A DNA stretch of 64,000 nt from Hemibagrus wyckioides (lineage: Eukaryota; Chordata; Actinopteri; Siluriformes; Bagridae): assembly GCF_019097595.1 (NCBI RefSeq), contig NC_080717.1, positions 17,878,336 through 17,942,335 on the forward strand, given 5' to 3'. Numbering within the stretch: the stretch's first letter is position 1; each line of letters starts with the position of its first letter. A program made the position numbers and the translations under genes. The notes beneath the pieces are model-generated. The model was not told where the DNA came from, searched no databases, and worked only from the letters and a program-made list of their open reading frames with translations. Shown here piece by piece: positions 10,261 to 22,900 of this stretch.

Positions 10261-13200
10261 CTAAAAGACAGAGTGGGAAGATTTGAAATAAGCATGTATA
10301 TATAAAATATAGTGTCACTTAACATAATATGATTCAAACCTGTGATAAAAAAGACAAAAAAAACAGAGAGATTTGTAGAACCAGTTCCAAAAAGCAAAGT
10401 ATCCTTCATGTGCTCACGTAATGCACTTTTAACACCACACACATCAATAGTAATGTTTACACTCTGTGTCCTAGATATGCAGTGCTGCCTTACACTTCTT
10501 TCTTTTTCCTGCGATCCCCTGCCTGGAGCTCCTTCTGAAGGCTTATACAAAATGGCAACTAATATATTTATCTCCATTAGAAAAAAATGGATTCTCCCCA
10601 TAATACTGAGCTCAAAAAATGTACTGTGTGACTAAGATCTAGGCCATGTACTGTTTCTTGTATTATCCTAGTTAAGGCCACTGCACTCAGGCTGCACAAA
10701 TAATATTCAGTGACAAATGGTACACAAATGTGCAACATTTACACTACCTTTTTCACACTGAAGTTGATGGATCAGACAAAAACTAACATACAATCTTTAG
10801 TTAAATATGGAGTCCAAAGCATGGTGTAGTTTTGTGCATTTTTTCCATAATGTTCAGTGTTTCCCATTTTGGCAACTGGTCCAAATGAAGCTCCTACATC
10901 AACTAATGGAATTCTACTATTTGTTCTAAGTGAATTCATGATTAAAAGAGCTAAAAATGAATACTTTTCCCTACCATTTCAGGGATCTTATAGTATTATT
11001 GTGTTCTTTGATATAAAAGAAATGTTGGATGATCTTGCACATCATGTGTGTTTTATTCTGTTACATCTGTCAAACAAACCACATCTGTTTTAGTGTTTAA
11101 GCATTAACGTTTCAAGAATATCATAAATGAAAAGTACACATTTCTTAGACAGGTTCCTGTTTTCATTTTCCAAACCACTTCAGTTACCATGACCATTATA
11201 TTGCAGAAGTAACACAAATATATGCATTGCAAGGCTGGCATGCATAAAAGGAAAGCTGGGGAGTCTAAACTATAGATAGTCTAAAAATATACATTAATAA
11301 ACTCCAGCACCACCAGAAGTTCTAAGAGAAAAAAACACATATATAAATTAGATACTTGGGATGATTTCTTTCAAGCCCAGACTGTAGATTAACACAGCTG
11401 ATCCCTGACCATTATTTCATTAGCGATTCCCCAATGATTTGAATGTCCTCTGGGGCTAATCTACTAAAGTCCACACTGTGTGATCATGTGGAGTAGTTTT
11501 TGGTAATAAAAAAAATTAAAATATTCAATTTGCCTTTGGAGGTGATACTAAATATAAACAGACTAACAACATTTAAGCAAAGAACAAATTACACAAAGGA
11601 ACAAACATGTTTTTAGAAGGTCAACTTTTCTGCTATTCAGAACAGACATGTCAGGATTATGAATTTGAAATGCTCGACTTAAATAAAATTAAGATGCATG
11701 AATAAAAAAAAACACGTAATTTATTAACATTTTCAGAGCGTTCCTCTAGTTTGCAGTGTGGGTTGCTACTTGCAGAATTATAGAAAAAATGCTTTCTATA
11801 TAGATCTTGCTGCCTCATCAGTGAAACCTTGCTACAGCTGCCTTTGAAATTCATACCCTCCTGTACCCAGGTGTACAGGAAGTGACTTTAGGCTTACTGG
11901 GAAAATGTTTAGGCTTAGACTATGCTTTCCTGAAATCACACCGGAACAGGAAAAATTTTATTATTAACTCATGTTCTTGAATTAGGTTACGCACTTTTTA
12001 AAAAAGTAAAATGTTTTAATCTGACTTAACACAGCGTTCAATGAGTATATGTGTGTTCCTGTGTGTATGTGTAATAGCTTTATACAGTATTATATATTTC
12101 ATAGTACTAGTGATTTACAAATGGAAAGTAAAATTAGTTTAGCTGTTCCATACAGTATCCCAATCAACCATCTGTGATACAATGGTGACATAATTTCACT
12201 CACTGTACTATATAAACTGTATTATATAGAGCACTATATATTGAAACATATCAGTATTGTGGAAAGGTCCAAAAGTCCATTCTGAATCTAGTGAAAATGC
12301 TTCTATTTTGTATTCATGCCTTATTTATTCCAACAATTTCCATTACAAATGATATCACCAACATCAACTTGAGAGACAGGTAGAATCTTTTACATGAAAT
12401 ATTTACTTGAGTTTTTTAGTTTTTAGTTTAGTGTCCTCTTTTTGCTGTAATAACAGTGTGCACTCGAGGTCCACAAGTTTGTGCAAAAGCTTATGATCCA
12501 TTTTAAATCAAATCCAACACATGCTTCAGTAGAAGAGACAAGGCATGAGGAAAATCTGACCGTTTGTACTCAGTTAATATGATCAATATCACACATTCAC
12601 TTCCATTTAAACAGGGACCTAGAACTAGCACAGATTCTTGATTTTCAAGTAAAACCAACATTGTAACCAAAACCACAACACATCAGCAGTATTAAAAATG
12701 ATTTAAATACACAATTAACAAAGTAGATGTTGGCTTTAGTGGTCGTTAAACAGCAATGAATTATGTTTATATCCTCTATTTGGTATTCATTCTGACAAGT
12801 AAAGAGAAATTGCTAGGCATTATGGTACATGGTGCAGAAATCGTATGCATCAGTTATGCAATGGATTTATGGTGCACTATGGGTGATGACGCAAAATTTG
12901 ATTTGTACACTGAGAATTCAGATAACATTTCAAAATGGCTACACCCTAAATAGTGCACTATATGGTAAATAGGGACACGGCATGTTCAGATACAGCATTG
13001 GAAAAACTAGTGTAAACTACTGTTGTGTGTGTGTTTTTAAAAATTTTTGTTATGTTGCATAAATAAGATGTTTTTTAAAAAAAATATTGCTTGTACATGT
13101 ATGTAACTTTTTAAATCACTTGTTCAATATTTATGCCTATGGGTGTGGTCATTCTGTGAAGCATTTGTTAATCTATCAGCAATGTACGACAAGGTCCACT

Positions 13201-16200
13201 CCAATATTTACTGGTCTGCAGAAAAGTTCCTTAAGCTGAGAGAGAACTGAAAAGTTCACCAAGAAATATAGCCGTACTTGCTGTGAAAACATATCAAAGG
13301 TTTCTGCAAAATGATTGCTTTCTTGTTTGTCTTTGCTCTGCATAGAAGCTGCTCTAGACTCCTTCTGGTCCTTTTCCCTGCACACCGAAATCTAGGCTAA
13401 CTGTAACTCGTGTATAAATAATAAATTCAGTTATCGCAGCGAAATGAATCCCTCATCATGTTGCCACAGCCCCATACTGGAAAAGAGAAGCAAAGTGCAA
13501 GAGAAAGAAGGCATGAGAGGGTTAAAATATTGCTGTAGGGAGCTACAAATGAAGAAAAGGTGAACAAAGGTAAAAGGATTAAATAAGGGAGAAGAAATAA
13601 TATGTGACAGTGACAAAGAGCAAGAAGCATTTCGTGAAGATTGGAAGCTGATTGGAAGACGCAAGAACAAAAACAACACGCAGAACACACAAAATCTAAT
13701 TTCCTTTCAAAGAAGAAGAAAATTATGAAAGCAGAATGACTATGGGGGGAGACTTCAGGGTGGAAAGGTGTCAGAGAAGGGCAGGATGGGTGGGAAAGGT
13801 GTGAAAAGCAGGGAGAAGAGGAAGGAAGGAGTGTGAGAAAGAGCTGAGTGATGCTGAATACAGTATCCAATACACAAAAAGCCCTGCAGATAGAACATTT
13901 ATCAATGTAGGACATGCAAATAAATACATCTGAAATAAAACACAAAGGAAAAAAAATTCTGTACCTCCTGAATTTCCATGCTGCTGAATGGAGGATCGAG
14001 TTTCTTTTAACAGCTGTGCTTACTAAAAATACTGTTCAGGCTGCACGACAGTGTGTTTTTTTTTAAAATGTTGTGGCTATGAATAACACACAACAATTAC
14101 TATGTCAACAAGCCTCGGCACACTACCTAGGATTCAGACCAGAGTTGTAGTATGGATGTCTGAGCCGGTGTGTGACCCGAATATTCTGAATAACAAGCTG
14201 CTTCTTGACCATAACGTAATCACAGGGATGCAATGGCTATGATCATGGGTGTTTCAGGCACGAACATGACTTTGATGATAATCAATAACAATCTGTATCT
14301 GTAACCGGAGTGAGTCATCCTGTCTTTAATCTGACACAAAGAGGAATCAATGCCAGGCTGTCTGTGCTGGCACTAACGCAGGCTGACACGAAAGGTTATG
14401 AAAATGCTATCAATTTCAAACACGCACAAAGCTCACGCTAACTACAGTAAAGCTTCCTGACTCACGGACTTCTTAAACCATATTAGCGCTCAAACACGTG
14501 GCAATACGCACATGCTCAAATACAAAAAACACCACCTGAAAATAAACAGACATGCAGAAATAAAAACCCAGACTAAACACAGTCAAAACAATCAAATGAT
14601 ACTTAGACAAAACAACACATACAACAAAAAAACAAACAAACAAAATTTAGACGAAAACATCAAACAAAAAGAAATTACAGTCAAAACACAGGCAAAATAA
14701 TAATCAAACCAGTACATCAACAATACATACAAACTCACCAAAACAATACACTACCAGTCAATTTATTTGAACACCCTATAAGTTAGCATTTTTGAATTAG
14801 TTTTTGCTTTCAAACCTCACAAAAGAATAACAGAATTAAGAAATGTTTATTCTTAAATGATTAGTGAAATGTCACAAATGATTCATTTTAATTTCAACAA
14901 TCTAGATTTATTCAAAACAGACCAAAATCTTTGCCACTCTAAATAGGCACAGATTATGATAATACTAGTACTGCACTAGCGCTTATTTTAAGTCCTATTT
15001 GGATCTGAGAGCTACCAGTTATTTATTTACCACAACAATTATATAGCTTTCCTTATTTAATTGCAAATTCTGTATTGTTTATTATTGCATGTGGAAATAA
15101 TAGTGATTAAACTGTAACAAAACATAAGCTCTAGTCATTCAGACAATTTTGACTGACAAACAGAACAATACAGCTAAGATGAAATGCTATAACTATACTC
15201 TATTATTTTAGTTAGTGTTTAAAAAATAGAGTATGCAAAAAACACCCCCCCCCAAAAAAAAAACAAAACAAAACAAAAACTTACTGTAAGTAACAATGGA
15301 ATTTCAAAGTACAAAACTAACCTGTGACCTAATTTAATCACCCACCAGTGGTCAAAATAATTCTAAAAGAACAATATTACTTCATTGACCAAATACCTTT
15401 TTTATGTCCCATGTTGAGTTGCTCATGCAAGAAGCAAGATATAAATCTGGACTCACACACTCATTCATTCCCTTTTCCACTGTCACACAGCTGCTGCATT
15501 TTCTCACTCCTCCCCCTACTGCCCTCATTTGTTTCTCTCAGTATCCCTCAGTATCCTCCGTCCCTTTTCTCGCTTTTTAAAACACCACAGGAGAGGTCTA
15601 TAAGCTCTGCCAGCAGGTTAATGTTCTGTGCATTTAAATCCGATTCAGATTGCTGTGTGTCAGTGCAAGCAGTGACAGATCTGGCCAAGTTGGACCGGAT
15701 GGTACTGCTGCACTCAATAGCACAGAATCAGAGCAAACAAAGCAACGGCAGTGAACCAAAACCAAGCTCGGGACAGAATACGGCCTGATGTCACATATTA
15801 GCATGCAATGGGACACTGTCTTGACATCAGGCTAAATAGGTGAACACAGGATATGTAATTAACACTACAACATTATAGAGTATGGTGCATTTCATTCACT
15901 CATTCATTCATCACTAACTGCTTTATCCTCGTCATGGTCCCAGTTGATTGTTATGCAAAATTTTACTACAATAATAGATGCTCTAAACACAAAAATCAAA
16001 TTCTACTGCTTGATGATATATGATGAAATATGATGCAAATAAAAACGACACACTCTTCATACACTAAAACCATAACTAGGTCATCCTGTTTGAATCACAG
16101 CTATTAATATAAGTTGTTTAAACATTAATAGCTCACCAAACATTCCTTTTGCTTTGGTTCTGCTGTGTAGCCTTTTTAGCTAGGTGTGGCTAATGAGTCT

Positions 16201-17262
16201 GCCTTTCCTCTGTAGTAATAATTAAATCCACCCTCTTTCATACAGTCTGTCAGACCAATCCATTAGCATAATAAACTGAACCTCATCTGCCCCTTTCAAT
16301 TCAGTTCCATCCAGAATGACTTCTGGTGACTTTTAATCTCACCACCATTTGGAGATTAGTAGCCCACGTGTCCAGGGTGGCTATTTTTCCTTTTTTTGCT
16401 TTTGCTTTTGCTCTTGAACAGGGACTAGTGATAAGTCTATAAATACACACTCATTGCAGATATCAGACAGCAAGACAAAAGTGTGTGTACAGAGAAAACA
16501 TGCCTTGACGTCCTAGACGTCTTAGTTTATCAACAGTAAATGATTCTTGGTGGTTTAACTAACATTAATGGGTATATGTAAACCAAGTAACAGTTTAGCA
16601 GATTAATTAGAAAACATTGTATTCTTTCCACAACCTTGGTCTGGATGTAGTAATGTACTGTATGATGAGAAGAGAGCCTCGCTGTGTATGAGGAGGCAGC
16701 TGTGTTTGGACTGTGAGTATGCAAGGAGAGAGCAAGAGATGGCCAATCAATTCTCCACACAGTCTCATATGTCTAGTCACATATGTCTGCACATATGTGT
16801 GTGTGTGTGAGAGAGACATAATCATAGCATGGAGATGACATATTTTGTTTTTATATTCTGTCTTGTATTTGAAATATTACCAACAGACCTTTTTCTTTGA
16901 TGTAGGTACATGTGCTCAGTATGAACTGCTAACGGGTCAAACATAAGTCTATATATCAGATTTAATTACTGTTTGGTCATTTGCATGTTGCATAAGGAAA
17001 TGGACAGGGTATATTGGGGAAGTATTATTTATCAAGCGGTTATCTGGGGTTTGTTGATGAGCTGAGGACAGAATAATGCAGCTATTAAGTATCTAGGATT
17101 ATGACCCCCACCTGAGAGAGAGAGAGAGAGATTCATTCAACAGGACAAGAGAGCTGCTAAATATGTGCCAGTATTGCCTGGATATTCCCCTATATACCCC
17201 TACATGAACCAGCTTCATCACATGTTTCCCGTTCTTCACTGACTCATGACAAACCCTGGAGC

Positions 17263-17263
<1 letters not shown>

Positions 17264-17294
<31 letters not shown>
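17264..17294. repeat. (CA)n microsatellite
   Basis: Fifteen uninterrupted CA units, close to a second (CA)n/(CG)n tract at 17559-17606. Confidence 0.95.
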
Positions 17295-17296
<2 letters not shown>

Positions 17297-17329
17297 ATTA
17301 CGCAGCACATGCACGCGGCACCCAGCAGA

Positions 17330-17560
17330 TCCTGCACACGGCATGCTTATTCAAGCGTCGACTCACTGACAGCTCGTGTGTGTGTGTGCATCAGCAATGG
17401 CAAAAAATAATGCAGGTTTCAGCTCAGCTGATCATGTACACACGTCTAAACGCGGAGAGATAGACATGAACGCGCCGTTACGGTCCACTGCGGTGCGTCA
17501 GCAGAGAAGCTGAATCAAGCTCGACGGCCAAACCAAGTGCGCACAGGCGGCTCGCGCAAA

Positions 17561-17598
<38 letters not shown>

Positions 17599-17610
17599 TA
17601 CACACAAAGT
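17330..17610. promoter_or_regulatory. CpG-containing segment with mixed (CA)n/(CG)n tract
   Basis: CpG density rises relative to the AT-rich surroundings (for example AACGCGCCGTTACGGTCC at 17470-17487), ending in an alternating CA/CG tract at 17559-17606. Such alternating purine-pyrimidine DNA can adopt Z-DNA. It lies about 0.8 kb downstream, on the minus strand, of the candidate first exon and may be part of the same promoter region. Confidence 0.4.
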
Positions 17611-18354
17611 GAGGCAGCAGGCACCGAGCCACACCTCACCTACTGAAAGAAGGTTTAAATGTTCGTCCAACTGGCCTCGTTTGTCCAACTCAAAACAGCA
17701 CTGCTCTCACAAGGATCCAGAGATCCAGGGCTCTTTATTGATTATGTTTATGCACAATGAACCGGTCCCATTCAGCCATCGTCCCCTCCTTCACACAAAA
17801 AAGCTTCAGCCAACAATGAGCCACACATCTCGCATTTTGTCCAAGGATCATGTTTGCATGTGTCATTGATTAAAAATTGATCCATCAACTCTTAGGGCAC
17901 ATTCAACTTTAAAGTTTTCTCCAGTCGTGCTATTTTAATTGGTCATTCTTGAAATCTGACCTCATTTCTTTGGAGAAGAATAGCAATCTCGGCTGTCGTA
18001 ATTCCTCACAAATACAAGGATTTTCTGGGACTTGTGAGACTTCACGTAATCAGACAGTAAACAAAGAAAAGCGTGCTGGTTTTTTTTTTTGTTGCTGTTT
18101 TGTTTTGTCCTGTAACGTTAATCCGATTTGGATGTGTCTCCGGATCCCATTGTAAGAGAATACACATGCATGCAGCCCATTACTGTAGCCTACAGGCTAA
18201 ATCACACACCAATACTACACTGATACAAAAAGTACAACCAAAACAAAGCGGCTAGTTTGATGACAGCGTCCATGGCGAGGCATCGGCCCACTCGCCATTT
18301 AAAACACGCTTTAAAGAGCATGCAGGAATGAAACGAATAACGCGTAAGGCTCAC

Positions 18355-18545
18355 CTCGTGGCTTTCAGTGGGCGCGGATCAGTGGACAGAGGGCGAGGCG
18401 CGCGCAGGTGGAAGCGTCCCAAATTTGGGCTGAATGTATGAGTGGAAGTGACGGGATGCAGTATATGTGCGCGTGGAAATGTGGATGCTGTCAGCGCAGA
18501 GCACCGCTCATGGGCGTTTAATCCAGGGAGAGGAAGCTCAGCCGC
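18355..18545 (-). promoter_or_regulatory. CpG-rich candidate first exon and promoter of the minus-strand gene
   Basis: Read on the minus strand, the sequence ends CACGAG|gtgagcc at 18355, a consensus donor. Upstream DNA is rich in CpG and GC boxes (GGGCGCGG, GGCGAGGCGCGCGC on the plus strand). A (CCT)n tract at 18549-18572 lies further upstream. No confident start codon precedes the donor, so it would be a non-coding first exon joined over about 16 kb to the ATG exon at 2347. It sits about 0.5 kb from the gnpda2 start, in divergent orientation. The first-exon call is inference. Confidence 0.45.
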
Positions 18546-18548
18546 CCC

Positions 18549-18572
18549 ACCCCCTCCTCCTCCTCCTCCTCC
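18549..18572. repeat. (CCT)n trinucleotide tract
   Basis: Polypyrimidine CCT units on the plus strand between the two divergent promoter segments. Confidence 0.85.
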
Positions 18573-18969
18573 CTGGCTCCTTTTGCTTTACCCTGGCCTT
18601 TCTGTCTATCACACATCATTGTTCTCTCTTTCCCCCTGCCCGGCTGCTTACTCCCAGGCTCCTCTTTACAAGGTCAGACCGTGTAGATCACAGTGAAACT
18701 GAAAAATAACACGACGTGAATGAGACATTTTCTTTTAAAACGATTAATCAAACAAACAAAAAAAAAACTTCTGTGAATTAATAGTTTTTTTTTTTTAAGA
18801 ATGTAATGCTTTTATTCAAGGTGCCGTTGTTTTGTATCTACATTGTTGCGGTTACACAATCAGTGTCTATAATTAACACACATGTTTTAGGCAAACGTGC
18901 GCTAGTGATGTGTATATACAGGATAATTGAACCTTTTCGGCCACCATAGAAAGACAAACCCTAGCTCCG

Positions 18970-19090
18970 GTTGTGTGACGTCAGAACATATGACCGGAAA
19001 CAATCATATGATCAGTGTTTACAAAAAACCCCTCCTGCTTCCATTCACACAGGCGCCGCTTCATATCCACGAGATTTTGTAGTTTTGACG
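18970..19090 (+). promoter_or_regulatory. gnpda2: gnpda2 promoter and non-coding first exon
   Basis: A full CRE/ATF palindrome TGACGTCA lies at 18976-18983 and an ETS-type ACCGGAAA at 18993-19000. About 90 bp later TTTGACG|gtaagc at 19090 gives a consensus donor. The next acceptor in the right place is TTTTAAAG at 19938, seven bases before the gnpda2 ATG, so 5' UTR exon 1 probably ends at 19090. No TATA box is evident, fitting a housekeeping promoter. The exact transcription start is not determinable. Confidence 0.65.
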
Positions 19091-19944
19091 GTAAGCAATG
19101 CGAATTATACTGATGTTTCTTGAGCATGTAATACATTTAACATGAAACGCCACTGTTAGCTAATCTGGACTAGAAAAAACTTTAGATTAGGCTTAATTCA
19201 TACACACACACTGGAATAATGGCTTCTACATCACTGCATTGTGTCTAACATTTTAATGTGCAGAGAGTGTATACACGTGTTAGGTTTATCTTTTTTGGAG
19301 GGTAAATATGGAATAAAACATGTTTTGTTTATATGTATTTGTTTGTGTATTGTTCATTGTTTTTGACAATTATTAAGGTCCTCTGGAATGAGGCAGCATT
19401 TCCTTATTTCCTTATCTGATGACCACAAAAATGTTCAGCAAAAAATGCTGCTTCAAAAACATGAAACAGGATTTGTTTTTTTGTTGTTGTTGTTTTTTAT
19501 TTATATAACCCACATGCTAAATACTGAGTTACATGCTGTTGCAGGAATCACAGGAAAATACGTGCACGCAGGCAAATACTTTATTCATTGGAAGTTACCC
19601 AATTCCCCATTTTGAACTGAAAACATCTGGCTGCACTTAATGACGGCTTCATGTTAAAGATTAAAAATAAAAAGTGAAGCGCACACTCCGAAGCCCCACA
19701 ACAGCCACTGGTTTCATACTTTGATGAGATTTCAGCTATATTAATGTCATAAATAAATTTACAGGTTGTATTTCCTTGTCACATCCATACTTATATTCTC
19801 ACTTGTCTGTTGTGTTCTGTGTTGCAATGCTTCGTTGCATTTTGGGTATCACCAGTTCTAGATAACAAGATCTATGATTTAATCACTTGAGGGCATTGAT
19901 TCATTCATTCTTATCTGAACTTTTGTTTTTTTTTAAAGGTGATC

Positions 19945-22900
19945 ATGAGGCTTGTGATCCTTGATGACTATGACCTGGCAAGTGAATGGGCTGCCAAATA
20001 CATCCGCAACCGTATTATCCAGTTCAAACCCTGTGCCGAGAGATACTTTACTCTGGGCCTGCCCACAGGTACGTGAGTGCAAAATGGTGGAATGCTTTAT
20101 CTTTAAAATGCATTTTTACAAGGCATGTTTGTCTTGGTATAATTGAAGAGAGAAGGTCACATGCAGCACTATCCACATGTTAGATATGATCATATATTCT
20201 CTCTGCATGAATTTGTAATTTCATGTGTTTAGGAAGCACGCCACTGGGGTGTTACAAGAAGCTGATTGAGTATTACAAGAGTGGAGACCTCTCCTTTAAA
20301 TATGTGAAGACTTTTAACATGGATGAGTATGTTGGTGAGTCACTGAGTCTTATCACACATTGTTAGTATGAAGCACATATAATTCTGCAATATGAACAGA
20401 TATATAATTCAGATGCACTTTAGAACCTTTATAAGTACTATGAATTAATTTTCATTTATTAGTACTTACTTGCTGTTTTTTTGTGGTATTTTTTGCCCCT
20501 GTGGTGTAGTTAAACTTTAAATGACCCCAAATTAGATTCCCCACTAAGAAAATTCTAGCTAAATAATTAACAGCATTGAAGGATTAATATAGTATATGAT
20601 AAACAAAGTCTAACTGTGTTTTGTAGATGGGTAGATAGAAATACCCTCAGGGCAAGTTGAGGGTGGAGTTGCAAGAATTTCAATTTTGTATTTGCACAGT
20701 GCTTTTCCTAAGAGTGGAATCTACTCAGCTGTCAACACACCACAGTGCCCCATGTCTAACCAAATAGTTTAACGTCTGGTAAATGTTCTGACAAGAACAC
20801 TAGCCTACCATAAAACCAGGTACTTGAAAGCAAATTATAAAAGCCATATTATTTAAATACATAAAAAACCATTTCATCAATCATTTCAACCATCATTTCA
20901 TTAGAACATACATGTTTTAGTCCAGTACTGAATTCACCATGTTAAATTTCCCAGTACTGAAGAAAGAATGTGGATGCTGGCCTTCACTTAGATATATACA
21001 GCGAGGGGAAAAAATGATTTGATCCCCTGCTGATTTTGTACGTTTGCCCACTGAAAAAGAAATGATCAGTCTGTAATTTTAATGGTAGGTTTATCTGAAC
21101 AGTGAGAGACAGAATAACAACAAAAAAATCCAGAAAAACACATTTCAAAAAAGTTATACATTGATTTGCATTTTATTGAGTGAAATAAGTATTTGACCCA
21201 TTTGTAAAACATGACTTAGTACATGGTGGCAAACCCTTGTTGGCAATCACAGACGTCAGACATTTCTTGTAGTTGGCCACCAGGTTTGCACACAGCTCAC
21301 ATCTCAAGGAATTTGGGCGCACTCCTCTTTGCAGATCCTCTCCAAGTCATTAAGGTTTTGTGGCTGACCCTTCAGCTCCATCCACAGATTTTCTATGGGA
21401 TTAAGGTCTGGAGACTGGCTAGGCCACTACAGGACCTTAATGTGCTTCTTTTTGAACCACTCCTTTGTTGCCTTGGCCGTGTGTTTTGGGTCATTGTCAG
21501 GCTGGAATATCCATCCACGACCCATTTTCAATGCCCTGGCTGAGGGAAGGAGGTTCTCATCCAAGATTTGATGGTACATGGTCCCGTCCATCGTCCCTTT
21601 GATGCGGTGCAGTTGTCCTGTCACCTGGGGATGGTGTACTTGGGGTCATAGGCAGAATTCCTCCTCCTCCAAACACAGCGAGTTGAGTTGATGCCAAAGA
21701 GCTGGATTTTGGTCTCATTTGACCACAACACTTTCACCCAGTTCTCCTCTGAATCATTCAGATGTTCACTGGCAAACTTCAGATGAGCCTGTACATGTGC
21801 TTTCTTTAGCAGGGGGACCTTGCGGGCGATACTGGATTTCAGTCTTTCACGGCGTAGTGTGTTACCAATTGTTTTCTTGGTGACTATGGTCCCAGCTGCC
21901 TTGAGATCATTGACAAAATCCTCCAGTGTAATTCTGGGCTGATTCCTCACTGTTCTCATGATCATTGAAACTCCATGAGGTGAGATCTTGCATGGAGCCC
22001 CAGACCGAGGAAGATTGACAGTCCTTTTGTGTTTCTTCCATTTGGGAATAATCGCACCAACTGTTGTCACCTTCTCACCAAGCTGCTTGGCGATGGTCTT
22101 GTAACTCATTCCAGCCTTGTGTAGGTCTACAATCTTGTCCCTGACATCCATGGACAGCTCTTTGGTCTTGGCCATGATGGAGAGTTTGGAATCTGATTGA
22201 TTGCTTGCTTGCTTCTGTGGACAGGTGTCTTTCATACAGTTAACAAGCTGAGATTAAGAGCACTCCCCGAGAGTGCTCCTACTGTAATCTCAGCTCCTTA
22301 CCTGTATAAAAGACACCTGGGGGCCAGAAATCTTTCTGATTGATAGGGGATCAAATACTTATTTCACTCATTAAAATGCAAATCAATGTAGAACTTTTCT
22401 GAAATGTGTTTTTCTGGATTTTTTTTGTTGTTAATCTGCCTCTCACTGTTCAGATACACCTACCATTAAAATTACAGACTGATCATTTCTTTGTTAGTGA
22501 GCAAATGTACAAAATCAGCAGGGGATCAAATAATTTTTTCCCTCACTGTATGCAATAATCTACATATTTGTTCTAGAGCCTAATAGACAGAAAGATTTAG
22601 TCATTCATTATCTAAAACTCTGTTATCCTGTTCAAGGTGTTGGAGCCTATCTTGGGAACACTGGGGGTGAGGCAGAAATAGACACTCGATGAGACACCAG
22701 TGCATCGTTAGGCATCCCACACACATTTGAATACTCACCTGAGTCAGTTTAGATTCATAAGGAGAACATGCAAATATCCTGAGCTCTGACCTCAGTATCA
22801 GAATTTAGACTGTTGGAGCTGTGAGCTGGCAATACTACCCACTTCTTACTGTGTGATCTGGAGATAAGCAGTTTATTATTCTAGCAGACTAACACCAATA

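Larger units (their letters stand above)
2348..18354 (-). other. probable long 5' intron region of the minus-strand gene
   Basis: About 16 kb between the ATG-bearing exon and the CpG-rich candidate first exon. It contains the separately listed 80-bp duplication, Tc1-like relic, hAT element, candidate exon at 10120-10260 and simple repeats. The stretches 5.0-8.8 kb, 10.3-13.9 kb and 14.0-17.2 kb hold no gene I can support. At 14750 a short fragment resembles a Tc1-like terminus (CACTACCAGTCAATTTATTT), but the rest of such an element is missing. Assigning this region to the gene is inference from strand, splice signals and promoter position. Confidence 0.4.
20999..22548 (-). mobile_element. Tc1-like transposon with about 210-bp inverted repeats
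   Basis: The element is flanked by TA at 20997-20998 and 22549-22550, the Tc1/mariner target duplication. Its left end starts CAGCGAGGGGAAAAAATGAT and its right end is the near-perfect inverse. The inverted repeats extend about 210 bp (20999-21208 versus about 22335-22548) and include a second internal copy of the AAATANTATTTGATCCCCT-type motif, that is the IR/DR arrangement. A decayed transposase gene lies between them on the minus strand. The element sits inside the second coding intron of gnpda2, antisense to it. Confidence 0.93.

Noticed and set aside
12410..12720. Possible repeat remnant (TTTTTGCTGTAATAACAG)
   Set aside because: Resembles fragments of Tc1-type elements only over about 20 bp; insufficient.
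13427..13945. 172-codon minus-strand frame rich in Cys/Phe/Ser/Leu
   Set aside because: Purine-rich plus strand gives few stops on the other strand; low-complexity hydrophobic text without domain or splice logic.
13960..14015. Minus-strand ATGGAAATTCAGGAG|gtacag, which could be an upstream coding exon in phase with the exon at 2347
   Set aside because: Only five codons and a mediocre acceptor; could join in frame, but the support is too thin to annotate.
21223..21543. Plus-strand open frame across the Tc1 element
   Set aside because: Antisense shadow of the transposase pseudogene.
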